A DNA stretch of 64,000 nt, taken from Crocinitomicaceae bacterium (GTDB lineage Bacteria; Bacteroidota; Bacteroidia; Flavobacteriales_G; Salibacteraceae). The stretch's first letter is position 1. Every line of letters begins with the position of its first letter. The translations under genes were made by a program, and so were the position numbers. Of the stretch, positions 54,624-63,582 are shown one piece after another. The stretch lies in contig PAME01000019.1 in the NCBI GenBank assembly GCA_002707155.1, positions 124,001 to 188,000 of the forward strand, read 5' to 3'. Under the pieces are notes generated by a model. It worked only from the letters and a program-made list of their open reading frames with translations. It did not search any database and had not been told where the DNA came from.

Positions 54624-56879
54624 ATGGAAAAAAAGCTCCTCATATTCAGATTCTGGGTTCAGCGGGTGCTTTTCTTTTTTCCCATTCAGCTCATTCTAGC
54701 GCACCTTAAGCGCAGTCATGTTCTTATTGTATATTGGTTAGTGCTTTATGGCTTAGTCTCGGGTCAAATAGCCGCAAATTACGGTATTCCCAATTTGGTG
54801 TTGTATCCAGAATATTTGGGCGTTTCTAATTTCTTATCGCACGTTATTTTAGGTTTAGCCTTCGGTTCCTTTATAATGGCTTTTCAGGTGAGTTCCTACA
54901 TAGTATTTGGTTATCGTTTTCCTTTCATCGCCACTCTAAGCACGCCTTTCTTGAAGTATTCGCTCAATAACGCACTAATTCCATTGATTTTTACAGGATT
55001 CTATTTGAATTATCTGGTGGACTTTCAGTTGAACAAAGAATTATTGACACAAATTACTGTACTGAAAAACGTATCGGGTTTTTTATCAGGCATGACCTTT
55101 TTCTTGCTCATTGGCTACTGGTATTTTCTGTCTACCAACAAGAGTATTTTCGCATTCATTGTCCCCAAAACCGTTGGCAGTTTTAGCAAATACAAACCCA
55201 TTCATCGACTTTTTGACAACTCTGTAAAATGGTACCATTTTTTAAAACGGGATAGTGAGTGGAAAATTGAGACCTATTTGTCGGGAGTCTTAAGCGTAAA
55301 AATTGCCCGCAGTAGTGCGCATTATAATAGGGCCACGCTTAAAAAAGTGTTTCAGCAAAACCATTTTAATGCTTCTATGTTTGAGCTTGGTGCAATTGCA
55401 AGTTTGTACGTGTTAGGTGTATTTATGGAGTCGCCTATTTTCGCTATTCCAGCGGGAGCAAGTGTTTTATTACTCTTCACAATGACCTTAATGCTTTCCG
55501 GAGCTTTGCACAACTGGCTCAAAGGCTGGAGTGTTCTTGGTTTTGTGCTGATTATTTTGTTTGCCAATGAGCTTTCTAAAAATCCAAATCTCCGAAAAGA
55601 AAATAAAGCCTACGGTTTAACGTATTCTGGTGCGGGAGTGCCATACAGCAATGCGGAGATTAAATCGAGATTGATTGATGAAAAAACAATTAATGGCAGT
55701 TTTAGAAATGAAGTAAACGCGCTTAACCAATGGAAAAAGAACACCAATTCAAATACGCTGTTCATTGTTAACACCAGCGGTGGTGGGCTGCGTTCGGCAT
55801 TGTGGACGTATTACTGTTTAGTAAATATTGACTCAATAACTGCAGCACCCTTGCTGAATAAAACACGATTTATTTCAGGTGCGTCAGGAGGTATGATTGG
55901 AGCATCATATTACCGCGAATTGCATTTAAGAAATCAATTGCTATCGGATTTTACTTTTTCGATTGATAAATACGGTGACTTACTGTCGCATGACTTGTTG
56001 AATTCCTTGTCTTTTTCTTGGATTGTAAATGACATTTTTAGAATGCGAAAGTTTGAGGTAAATGGACAATCGTTTTTTAAAGATAGAGCGTATTATTTTG
56101 AAAATCAATTAAATAGAAATACACATGGACTGATTGATAAGCCCTTGAGTTATTATCGTGTTTTTACGGAGAATGGAAGTTTACCTTTTTTATTACTAAC
56201 GCCCACCATAATAAATGACGGTAGACGACTCATGGTTTCGAGTTTGCCGCTAAACTTTATGTATAAACCCCATTTGGATAAAAAAATAGGGCCGCACAAA
56301 GGGTTCATAGAATTGATCGACTTTCAAACCTACTTTAAAACTAAAGGAGCCGACAGTCTCAGGTTTACTACTGCATTACGCATGAATTCTACCTTTCCAT
56401 TCGTACTTCCAAATATATTTTTACCTACGGAGCCGCAAATTCAAGTAATGGATGCAGGCTTAAGAGACAATTTTGGAATGTTATCCACTGCCCAATATCT
56501 TCATGCAATGCAAGGCTGGATAGATACAGCAATTGATCGCGTGGTGATTATTCGAATATTTGATAAACCTAAGGAAATAGAAATTAGAGAAGACCCTTAC
56601 CAGTCCTTAATTCATTCTATAACTGCGCCAGTTGATCATGTATACCTTAACATGTTTAATACCCAACGCTTGCGAGAAGATGACTTATTAAATGACCTGC
56701 CAAGCTCAATAAATTCAAAGTTAGAAGTAATTGATTTTCCATTAGAATTGGATGGAACGAGAAACATTCCATTGAGCTGGCAATTGACACAAAGCGACAA
56801 GAATTTGATTCGTGAGTCTTTTTTTACGCCCAAAAACAAAACATCAATAAATAGAGTGAAATACCATCTTTTGAATTAG
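54624..56879 (+). CDS. Patatin-like phospholipase with a large membrane-spanning N-terminus
   Basis: A 751-residue protein. Residues 1-300 contain about six to eight hydrophobic helices (VLIVYWLVLYGLVSGQIAAN, NFLSHVILGLAFGSFIMAFQ, FLSGMTFFLLIGYWYFLS, MFELGAIASLYVLGVFMESP). The C-terminal half is a patatin domain: glycine-rich oxyanion loop NTSGGGLRSA, nucleophile elbow SGASGGMIGAS (Ser about 420) and the Asp-Gly dyad in VMDAGLRDNFG (about 609). Predicted to hydrolyse lipids at the inner membrane. A fusion of patatin to such a membrane domain occurs in some Bacteroidota, but its function is unknown. Confidence 0.85.
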   Translation: MEKKLLIFRFWVQRVLFFFPIQLILAHLKRSHVLIVYWLVLYGLVSGQIAANYGIPNLVLYPEYLGVSNFLSHVILGLAFGSFIMAFQVSSYIVFGYRFPFIATLSTPFLKYSLNNALIPLIFTGFYLNYLVDFQLNKELLTQITVLKNVSGFLSGMTFFLLIGYWYFLSTNKSIFAFIVPKTVGSFSKYKPIHRLFDNSVKWYHFLKRDSEWKIETYLSGVLSVKIARSSAHYNRATLKKVFQQNHFNASMFELGAIASLYVLGVFMESPIFAIPAGASVLLLFTMTLMLSGALHNWLKGWSVLGFVLIILFANELSKNPNLRKENKAYGLTYSGAGVPYSNAEIKSRLIDEKTINGSFRNEVNALNQWKKNTNSNTLFIVNTSGGGLRSALWTYYCLVNIDSITAAPLLNKTRFISGASGGMIGASYYRELHLRNQLLSDFTFSIDKYGDLLSHDLLNSLSFSWIVNDIFRMRKFEVNGQSFFKDRAYYFENQLNRNTHGLIDKPLSYYRVFTENGSLPFLLLTPTIINDGRRLMVSSLPLNFMYKPHLDKKIGPHKGFIELIDFQTYFKTKGADSLRFTTALRMNSTFPFVLPNIFLPTEPQIQVMDAGLRDNFGMLSTAQYLHAMQGWIDTAIDRVVIIRIFDKPKEIEIREDPYQSLIHSITAPVDHVYLNMFNTQRLREDDLLNDLPSSINSKLEVIDFPLELDGTRNIPLSWQLTQSDKNLIRESFFTPKNKTSINRVKYHLLN

Positions 56880-56922
56880 TTGGAGGCGGATAAATTTTTA
56901 CTTTTAGCATTCAGTTTTCAGC

Positions 56923-57267
56923 ATGATTAAACGAGATAGAATTAAGTTAATTAAAGAAATGCTTTCGACCAATTCGAAGGATCCATTTCTCAATTATGCT
57001 GCTGCACTTGAGTATAATAAGTACGGCGATAAACCAAAAGCGATTAAGCTATTGGAGGATATCGCAGATTTTGATCCACAGTACCTAGGAACCTATTATT
57101 TATTGGGAAAACTCTATGAAGATACCGGTGAGATAGATAAAGCCATCCTTATTTATCGCCGAGGAAGGAAAATTGCCAATGAACAGAACAATAACAAAAC
57201 GCTAGGGGAGCTCAACGAGGCGTTAATGCTTATTGATGAAGAGTTTGATGAGTCTTGGGAGGATTAA
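56923..57267 (+). CDS. Small tetratricopeptide-repeat protein
   Basis: A 114-residue, mostly helical protein with two or three TPR-like helix pairs (PFLNYAAALEYNKYGDKPKA, YLGTYYLLGKLYEDTGEIDK, AILIYRRGRKIANEQNNNKT) and a highly acidic tail (DEEFDESWED). Likely a protein-interaction scaffold. Follows the patatin gene by 43 bases; they may be co-transcribed. Confidence 0.82.
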   Translation: MIKRDRIKLIKEMLSTNSKDPFLNYAAALEYNKYGDKPKAIKLLEDIADFDPQYLGTYYLLGKLYEDTGEIDKAILIYRRGRKIANEQNNNKTLGELNEALMLIDEEFDESWED

Positions 57268-57301
57268 TGCTCAACCGTATTTATCTAAGATAGAATATGT
57301 A

Positions 57302-57373
57302 CGTAATTCTCGCGCATGCGGTAATCTTTTGAGTAAATATGCTGTTAGATTCCCGCCTTAGCAGTAATGACGA
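57302..57373. repeat. Degenerate copy of the CGTTAT...GACGAAAA element
   Basis: CGTAATTCTCGCGCATGCGG, then GATTCCCGCCTTAGCAGTAA and TGACGAG, parallel the two better copies at 2565 and 54405 but with several substitutions. Lies between the TPR gene and rnz. Confidence 0.4.
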
Positions 57374-57430
57374 GTTGCAAATTACCTCCTCTTGTATTTT
57401 AAATGATTAAAAAATAGCCAGATGATTTGC

Positions 57431-58348
57431 TTAATGCTCGATCTTAAAGGTAGTTCCTTCAATTGCCAATTCAGTATTTTTAAAAACGGTTTGAGCCTCT
57501 ACCTTAATAGGCTCTAGCTGGGTATAGCGTGTGCTAAAGTGACCCAAAACTAATTTCTTGCATTTTGTTTTTAGAGCAATTTCTGCAGCCTGGAGGTTGG
57601 TTGTATGAAAAGTATCTGCCGCTCGAACTGCTGCATCCCCCATAAATGTAGATTCATGGTAAAGGAGGTCACTGTCCTTAATTGCCTCGTAGTAAGCTGT
57701 TTTTGGCTTTGTATCGGTTATGAACGAATACTTCCGCAGCGCTAATGGAGTCTCAGTAGCATCTACTGCATGAATGGTTTCGCCTTGTCTTTCAACGTCT
57801 TTTCCTTGTTTCAACAGTTTAATTTCTTCAACTCCAAGTTTGAAAGCAGCTAGACTTTCCTTTTTAATATTTAATGGTTTTTCGGTTTCTTTAAATACGA
57901 ATCCAAAGCACGGAATTCTGTGATCAACTGGAGTAGCAGTTACTTCTACATTATGGTCTTTTAGAATAACGGTCTCTTGCTCATCTTCTAAATAATTGTA
58001 GTGAATTTCGTATTTCAATTTGGTATTTGATACTGAAAGCTGAAGATTAATTATCTCTCGTAACATTCTGTTAGCGTGAATAGTAAGCGGTTTTTCTCGG
58101 CCGAGTAAATGCATGGTATTTAACAGCCCAATTAAACCAAAATAATGATCGCCGTGTAAATGAGAGATAAAAATATGTTCAATTCTTTGGAACTTTATTC
58201 CAAATTTTCGCATCTGAATTTGAGCACCTTCTCCACAATCGATTAGGTAGTAGTGGTGGTTTATATTTAGTAATTGACTAGTTGGATGTCTAGTAGGAGT
58301 AGGGACGGCAGAATTAGAGCCTAAAATCGTGATTTCAAATGGTGTCAT
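57431..58348 (-). CDS. rnz: Ribonuclease Z
   Basis: A 305-residue metallo-beta-lactamase-fold endonuclease that matures tRNA 3-prime ends. The HxHxDH motif is SHLHGDHYFG (H63, H65, D67, H68), with the N-terminal LGSNSAVPTPTRHPTSQLL, VDHRIPCFGFVF, SDLLYHESTFMGD and GHFSTRY. Length and motifs match RNase Z of the long-exosite-arm type found in Bacteroidota. Its start overlaps the stop of the T9SS protein gene by 1 base. Confidence 0.96.
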   Translation of the reverse strand: MTPFEITILGSNSAVPTPTRHPTSQLLNINHHYYLIDCGEGAQIQMRKFGIKFQRIEHIFISHLHGDHYFGLIGLLNTMHLLGREKPLTIHANRMLREIINLQLSVSNTKLKYEIHYNYLEDEQETVILKDHNVEVTATPVDHRIPCFGFVFKETEKPLNIKKESLAAFKLGVEEIKLLKQGKDVERQGETIHAVDATETPLALRKYSFITDTKPKTAYYEAIKDSDLLYHESTFMGDAAVRAADTFHTTNLQAAEIALKTKCKKLVLGHFSTRYTQLEPIKVEAQTVFKNTELAIEGTTFKIEH

Positions 58349-59067
58349 TAATGCTGTATGGTCATTTTCTTAAACAGCACTTTGTCGTCAATTGTGTACT
58401 TTATGAGGTACAATCCATTTTCAATTTCTTTAATAGGGAGTTCAATCATTTTTTCATTAGAACTAAAGTTGAACGCTTTGACATTTTTACCTTCTAAATT
58501 CAATATTTCTACAGAGAGTGTTTTATAAACCTCTTTTCCTATATCTAAGGTGATTGCTTCATTAGCAGGGTTAGGGTAGATAGCATGCTCAACGAGTTGA
58601 TTCGTTTGAATGGACAAAGAAGCAGAATCTAATAAATCAAATTCAACCGCTATGTTGGTGTCAAAATTTACGATATCGGTTTCCACAAATAATTTAAGGG
58701 TCACTACTTTTTGGTTAGCTTGTTTACTATCCGTTGCAGTTCCGCTAATTTCAATACAGCCATTTGCTCCACCAGGGTAAATGCAGTTGCTAGGATTACA
58801 AGTGTAACTTAGTCCTGTGTAGATATCTGGTGCTTCTTTTAAGGTAACTTGGTTTATTTTAAATCCTTGAATTTCAGCGGGTACAACTATTGTCAGGCTC
58901 TCTTTGTAAGTGCTATCGACCCATGCACTAGGAATTTTGTTTTTACCTAAACTAGAGTAGGCTCCAAACTCTGTTAGGGAATTGTCTGGTGTGCATTGTG
59001 AAACAGCATCAACAGAGCACAAACAAATCGAGACCAATACACCGATTAACTTTATTTTCAACATCAT
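58348..59067 (-). CDS. Secreted protein with T9SS type A sorting domain
   Basis: A 239-residue protein with a signal sequence (IKLIGVLVSICLCSVDAV) and a mature part with paired cysteines (CTPDNS, YTCNPSNCIYPGGANGCIEI). The C-terminal signal is HAIYPNPANEAITLDIGK and IENGLYLIKYTIDDKVLF. The central domain is beta-rich and not recognised. It lies inside the pyrB/STAS/rnz group, overlapping both neighbours by 1 base, so it is co-transcribed with them. Confidence 0.85.
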   Translation of the reverse strand: MMLKIKLIGVLVSICLCSVDAVSQCTPDNSLTEFGAYSSLGKNKIPSAWVDSTYKESLTIVVPAEIQGFKINQVTLKEAPDIYTGLSYTCNPSNCIYPGGANGCIEISGTATDSKQANQKVVTLKLFVETDIVNFDTNIAVEFDLLDSASLSIQTNQLVEHAIYPNPANEAITLDIGKEVYKTLSVEILNLEGKNVKAFNFSSNEKMIELPIKEIENGLYLIKYTIDDKVLFKKMTIQH

Positions 59068-59435
59068 TATTCGAATCCTTTTTCAATTTCGAGCATCATT
59101 ATCATATCTAACGCTTCAGCTTTAGTAGGGGTTAGGTTCAAAATCGCATCCAGTTTTGATAGATTTATGAGTTTAGAAACCATTTCTTTAGCTCCAGCTA
59201 CCACCAATACTCCGTTATTGTTTTTTGTGTTGCGATGTCCTAATAAAATTGCGCTTAATCCACTAGAATCGCAGTAGTCACAATTGGAAATATCCAATAA
59301 TAAATTGCTTGATTTTCCGCCTTGAATAGCATCATTAAAGTGGTTTTTAAGTTCAGGAGAAATCGCTGAATTGAGCTTAGAGGCTTCAATTGTGATTGAT
59401 GTGCAATGCTCCAATGTTTCTATTCTAAAGTCCAT
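59067..59435 (-). CDS. STAS domain protein (anti-sigma factor antagonist type)
   Basis: A 122-residue SpoIIAA-like protein. The phosphorylatable serine lies in LLDISNCDYCDSSGLSAILL (DSSG), with GVLVVAGAKEMVSKLINLSK after it. Family members bind anti-sigma kinases or membrane transporters. No partner kinase is adjacent. Located between pyrB and the rnz group, an arrangement also known in other Flavobacteriia. The stop overlaps the next gene start by 1 base. Confidence 0.9.
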   Translation of the reverse strand: MDFRIETLEHCTSITIEASKLNSAISPELKNHFNDAIQGGKSSNLLLDISNCDYCDSSGLSAILLGHRNTKNNNGVLVVAGAKEMVSKLINLSKLDAILNLTPTKAEALDMIMMLEIEKGFE

Positions 59436-59490
59436 AGTTTTTTCTAGTCTTGAGCATCAAAAATAAGAAAACATGACTATAAAAGTACAG

Positions 59491-60426
59491 CTACTGAGGC
59501 CGGTCTATTTTCTGAGCCAAAAGGTATAAAATAGCCATGCGAATCGCAACGCCATTCTCCACTTGATTAAGGATAATTGCTTGGTCAGAATCGGCAATGG
59601 CGCTTGAAATCTCAATCCCGCGATTTATTGGTCCTGGGTGCATTATGGTAATCGGTTTATTCAGTTCTTTAAGCAGTTGAGAGGTAAGCCCATATTGCAT
59701 AGTATACTCCCTTAGACTTGGAAAATAACTAATATCCAAGCGTTCCATTTGAATGCGCAGCATATTCGCTACGTCACACCATTGTAGCGCTTTTCTTATA
59801 TCGGTTTCTACTTTTACGCCCATTTTATCAATGTACTTTGGTAAAAGGGTTTTGGGACCGCAAACCATGACTTCAGCACCTAGTTTTTGCAAACAAAATA
59901 TATTACTCATGGCAACTCTAGAATGCAGTATGTCGCCTACAATCACTACTTTTTTCCCAGCAACTCCTCCCAATTTTTCCCGAATAGAGTATGAGTCGAG
60001 CAAAGCTTGTGTAGGGTGTTCATGCGCTCCGTCACCGGCATTTATTATTTTGCTGTTTACGCGCTGACTCAAAAACACACTCGCCCCAGGGTTGGGATGA
60101 CGCATCACCACCATATCCACCTTCATAGCTAATATGTTATTAACAGTGTCTACTAGCGTCTCACCTTTACTTACAGACGAGGAATTTGCAGAGAAATTAA
60201 TAACGTCGGCAGAAAGTCTTTTTTCAGCAAGTTCAAAAGATAATTTAGTTCTTGTTGAGTTTTCAAAAAATAAATTGGCAATTGTAATGTCTCTAAGTGT
60301 TGGAACTTTTTTGATTGGGCGATTAATGACCTGTTTAAAGTTATCGGCGGTATCGAATATGAGTTGAATATCACTTTCGGTAAGTGATTTTATTCCGATT
60401 AAATGATCTACGCTTAGTTCACTCAT
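59491..60426 (-). CDS. pyrB: Aspartate carbamoyltransferase catalytic subunit
   Basis: A 311-residue transferase, second step of pyrimidine synthesis. The carbamoyl phosphate motif is FFENSTRTKLSFE; also DGAHEHPTQALLD, KKVVIVGDILHSRVAMSN and IMHPGPINRGIEI with the aspartate-binding region. No pyrI regulatory gene is adjacent. Its start overlaps the pyrR stop by 4 bases. A dihydroorotase-like protein without metal ligands at 1.3-2.6 kb could be a structural partner. Confidence 0.97.
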   Translation of the reverse strand: MSELSVDHLIGIKSLTESDIQLIFDTADNFKQVINRPIKKVPTLRDITIANLFFENSTRTKLSFELAEKRLSADVINFSANSSSVSKGETLVDTVNNILAMKVDMVVMRHPNPGASVFLSQRVNSKIINAGDGAHEHPTQALLDSYSIREKLGGVAGKKVVIVGDILHSRVAMSNIFCLQKLGAEVMVCGPKTLLPKYIDKMGVKVETDIRKALQWCDVANMLRIQMERLDISYFPSLREYTMQYGLTSQLLKELNKPITIMHPGPINRGIEISSAIADSDQAIILNQVENGVAIRMAILYLLAQKIDRPQ

Positions 60427-60998
60427 TTTTCTTCGATAGTATACAGTTGAACTTCGTCTTTTCCTTCCTTTTCATCCCAACTCATAATCACTCTTTCTGA
60501 GTTTAACGAATCTACCCGGCTTCCTACATATTCAGGCTGAATTGGCAAATGCCTTTTAAACCTTCTATCGATAAACACTAACAATTCTACTTGAATGGGT
60601 CTGCCAAAATCGAGTAGGGCATCCATTGCTGAACGCACACTGCGACCAGTGTAAAGCACATCGTCGACCAGCACAATTCTTCGGCCTTCTATACTGTGCT
60701 CCATATTAGTGCTACTCGCCACAATGGGAGTATCTCCTCTGCGAAAATCATCGCGATAAAAGGTTATGTCAATCGAGCCAGTATGAGGGGTTATGTTGGG
60801 TTTAATATCCTTTAGCTTGGCAACAATTCTATCCAGTAGCAATGTGCCTCTTGGTTGCAGGGCTATGAGTATGGTGTTGCTAAAATCTTGGTGGTTTTCG
60901 ATTAATTGATAACAGAGACGGGTGATAGTGAGGTTAACTCCTTTGTTGTCTATTATAGTCCTGCTCTGCATTTCAAGAGACAAATATAGCTTTTTCAC
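60423..60998 (-). CDS. pyrR: Bifunctional pyr operon regulator / uracil phosphoribosyltransferase PyrR
   Basis: A 191-residue type I phosphoribosyltransferase. The PRPP loop is RRIVLVDDVLYTGRSVRSAM, and SIDITFYRDDFRRGDTPIV and RGTLLLDRIVAKL are characteristic PyrR blocks. In Gram-positives it attenuates pyr transcription by binding RNA; in Bacteroidota the enzyme part is clear but a regulatory role is not shown. No anti-antiterminator is visible. First gene of the pyrR-pyrB-STAS-rnz group. Confidence 0.93.
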   Translation of the reverse strand: MKKLYLSLEMQSRTIIDNKGVNLTITRLCYQLIENHQDFSNTILIALQPRGTLLLDRIVAKLKDIKPNITPHTGSIDITFYRDDFRRGDTPIVASSTNMEHSIEGRRIVLVDDVLYTGRSVRSAMDALLDFGRPIQVELLVFIDRRFKRHLPIQPEYVGSRVDSLNSERVIMSWDEKEGKDEVQLYTIEEK

Positions 60999-61112
60999 TT
61001 AGTTGACCATGCGCTTTACCTGAACTGAAGCTTTTAAATTATTCTTTTATTCCCAACACCTCTGTTTTTCAAAAAGGAAGCTATTTTTACGGACCTAACT
61101 AAATACGAATAG

Positions 61113-62162
61113 TTGTATACGTTAAGAAGATACCCACTCAAAAGCGTAATCATTTGGACTAAAAGAGAACTCCTTTTCTTTTTTGCGCTGGCAACAGTAT
61201 TTACTGTTTTGTATGAATTAATTGGCGTAAAGTGGCTTCAAGTTCCCTTTACACCAGTAGGGTTGGTTGGCACAGCAGTAGCGTTTTTAGTAGGTTTTCA
61301 AAATAACGCAGCCTACGATAGAATTTGGGAAGCCCGAAAAATATGGGGCGGAATTGTAAACGCTTCTCGATCGCTTATCATTACGGTAAAAGACAGTTTT
61401 TATCTGCATCGTTCTGATGCAATACAGGATGAGACCGCAGTGTTAAAAGTAATTACTCACAGACATGTGGCGTGGCTAACTGCACTCAGGTTTGCCATGC
61501 GGACCAAAAAGCCTTGGGAAGCCTCTTATGAAGTTATGCATAAAAAAGAAAGTTTTTCTTATCATGTGCCTGAATTCGGATCCACCTTAGAAGAGGAACT
61601 CAAAGCCCACTTATCTGAAAATGAGCTTAAGCACGTGATGTCTCAAGACAATAAACCCAATGCAATAATTGCGCCTCAATCTGCGCAACTCAGAACATTA
61701 ACCAATGAACAAAAACTTTGGGATTTTAGCTTTTTAAATATTCAACAAATTTTACAGGAGTTAACCGCTTTGCAGGGCAAGTCCGAGCGCATCAAGAACT
61801 TTCCTTATCCAAAACAATACGGCAGTATCGGTTATCACTTTGTGCATATTTTCATGTGGTTGCTTCCGCTCGCCATTATTCCAACATTTGCAAGTATGGG
61901 TTTAGATATTTCAACTTCTAACCCCTGGATTGGTAAGTACTTCGTTTGGTCAAACATACCCTTTACCGTTATTGTGATATGGGTATTTAACACCATGTTG
62001 CGTATTGGTTTGGCTGGGGAAAACCCATTTGAAGGCTCGCCCAATGATGTGCCTATTTCGAATATTTCGAGAGGTATTACACGCGATATCTTACAAATAA
62101 TAGAAGAGGATCCGGCTAAAATTCCTCCAGCAATCGAGAATAAAAACGATGTTCAGTTGTAA
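61113..62162 (+). CDS. Bestrophin family anion channel (UPF0187)
   Basis: A 349-residue membrane protein with KSVIIWTKRELLFFFALATV, then VAFLVGFQNNAAYDRIWEAR, the bestrophin-like signature following the second helix (F-x-N-x-A/S-Y-x-R-x-x-E/W). Helix pairs lie near the ends (about 20-70 and 245-300). Bacterial bestrophins form pentameric chloride- or cation-selective channels. Start TTG at 61113. Convergent with the GldN-like gene. Confidence 0.9.
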   Translation: MYTLRRYPLKSVIIWTKRELLFFFALATVFTVLYELIGVKWLQVPFTPVGLVGTAVAFLVGFQNNAAYDRIWEARKIWGGIVNASRSLIITVKDSFYLHRSDAIQDETAVLKVITHRHVAWLTALRFAMRTKKPWEASYEVMHKKESFSYHVPEFGSTLEEELKAHLSENELKHVMSQDNKPNAIIAPQSAQLRTLTNEQKLWDFSFLNIQQILQELTALQGKSERIKNFPYPKQYGSIGYHFVHIFMWLLPLAIIPTFASMGLDISTSNPWIGKYFVWSNIPFTVIVIWVFNTMLRIGLAGENPFEGSPNDVPISNISRGITRDILQIIEEDPAKIPPAIENKNDVQL

Positions 62163-62173
62163 CTTTCAGATTA

Positions 62174-63118
62174 CTACCGAGCTAAACTAAGCAGCAAATC
62201 AATCTCCTTGTTAATAATAGCCATTTCTATGCGTTCAGCTTCTAGCGCAATTTCGTCACTCTGTTTGTAGGCCTCAATTGGTTTTCCGTTGTGATTAGAT
62301 TCCTTGTAAATGCTGGAAGCAAAGTCTCTGAAGAAGAATAGGTCGTCAAAGGTTTTTATGCGTTCCCAAAAATCACTCTTGATATCGTGTTTTGCAAGGT
62401 GTTCTCGAATATCAGAAAGGTATACCCAAAACAATTCCTGATCTTTTCCATTAATTGCTGCCACTGGACAAATTCCAATGATCCGGGTTTCCATTTCCAT
62501 TCGGTCCGTATCAAAAAAGACATCTTCTTTAATCTGGCAGCGAATAGGAGAGATGCTCTTGAATTTCTCTTGTTTGTATTCTAATTCATCAGTAAATTCA
62601 TCATTTTGAGCGCTGTAGAGCTGAATTGAGTTTTTATCCGCTAGATCACAAAATAATTTGAACAATCTATCCTTCTTAAATAATTCCTCATTGTCAGTTT
62701 CCTCAATGTTGCGCCAAACCCGTTTTGACCATTTTATGTTTTTCTGTTCGAACTCAAAATAGGGGATATAACCCGCATCGTTATATTGCAAATTATATGC
62801 GGGCTCTGCTTCAGCTTGTTCTGGGAAAATTTGTCTGAATTGAAAAGGGGCATTGTACAATCGGTGCAAAACGAGCGTACCTGTAGAATCGTAAAGCTTC
62901 CATTCTCCATATTTGAAACCATTGATGAGTTGACCTGTTGCTTTTGAATTTCCGTTTGAATACTTGGAAGAATAAGCTCCAGATAATCGACCTTTATTGA
63001 CAATGTATTCTGCTTGATAATCTATACTTATAAACGGCACATTTGTTTGACCATAACCCACACAGGTAATTAAAACTGAAAGTGAACTGAGAACAATATG
63101 CTTTAGTTGAATTTTCAT
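62174..63118 (-). CDS. GldN/PorN-like protein with MORN-like N-terminal segment
   Basis: A 314-residue exported protein: signal peptide at 1-24 (VLSSLSVLITCVGYGQ), a MORN/YwqK-like stretch at about 40-90 (LSGAYSSKYSNGNSKATGQL, GFKYGEWKLYDSTG), then a domain from about 128 that resembles T9SS core protein GldN/PorN. The second part has SKRVWRNIEE, IKEDVFFDTDRMEMETRIIG, ICPVAAI, ELFWVYLSDIREHLAKHD and TFDDLFFFRDFASSIYKESN, in the GldN order. It stands alone here, away from gldKLM, so it is probably a paralogue rather than the core component. Length matches GldN with an added N-terminus. Confidence 0.75.
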   Translation of the reverse strand: MKIQLKHIVLSSLSVLITCVGYGQTNVPFISIDYQAEYIVNKGRLSGAYSSKYSNGNSKATGQLINGFKYGEWKLYDSTGTLVLHRLYNAPFQFRQIFPEQAEAEPAYNLQYNDAGYIPYFEFEQKNIKWSKRVWRNIEETDNEELFKKDRLFKLFCDLADKNSIQLYSAQNDEFTDELEYKQEKFKSISPIRCQIKEDVFFDTDRMEMETRIIGICPVAAINGKDQELFWVYLSDIREHLAKHDIKSDFWERIKTFDDLFFFRDFASSIYKESNHNGKPIEAYKQSDEIALEAERIEMAIINKEIDLLLSLAR

Positions 63119-63238
63119 AGTTGTGGAATTTACCTGTCTTGAAAAAAATAATGTATCAGAAATTTCGAATAAAAACTAAAAATACGGTTTCTTGCAAACT
63201 CTTTAATCGTATTATTGCAATATAAAGATTGAGTAATC

Positions 63239-63571
63239 ATGGGAATTACAAAAAGTAACCTCTTTTCTGAAGAACAAAACGCCTTAGCGAATGCATTAAA
63301 AGCACTTGGGCATCCTGCACGGGTTGCTATTCTGCAGCATTTGTTAAAAGCCAATGCCTGCATAAATGGTGACTTAGTTGAGGAAACTGGATTGGCTCAA
63401 GCTACAGTAAGTCAGCATCTCCGAGAATTAAAAGACTTGGGAATTATTCAAGGAACCATTGAAGGAGTTTCAGTGAGTTATTGTATTAATCCATTGCGTT
63501 GGAACGAAATAGCGGAATTACTCCAAGGATTATTTGATCAAATTAATTTACGTGGCGAAAGCTGCTGTTAA
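63239..63571 (+). CDS. arsR: ArsR-family winged-helix regulator
   Basis: A 110-residue protein. The helix-turn-helix core is ALKALGHPARVAILQHLL, then VEETGLAQATVSQHLRELKD, LGIIQGTIEGVSVSYCINP. Cysteines lie in NACINGD and at the very C-terminus (GESCC), possible thiol ligands for arsenite-type sensing. A DUF6428 gene follows 11 bases later, a pair that in Bacteroidota heads arsenic resistance operons (with arsC and acr3), which would lie beyond the window. Symbol is by context. Confidence 0.85.
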   Translation: MGITKSNLFSEEQNALANALKALGHPARVAILQHLLKANACINGDLVEETGLAQATVSQHLRELKDLGIIQGTIEGVSVSYCINPLRWNEIAELLQGLFDQINLRGESCC

Positions 63572-63582
63572 AATATAAAACC

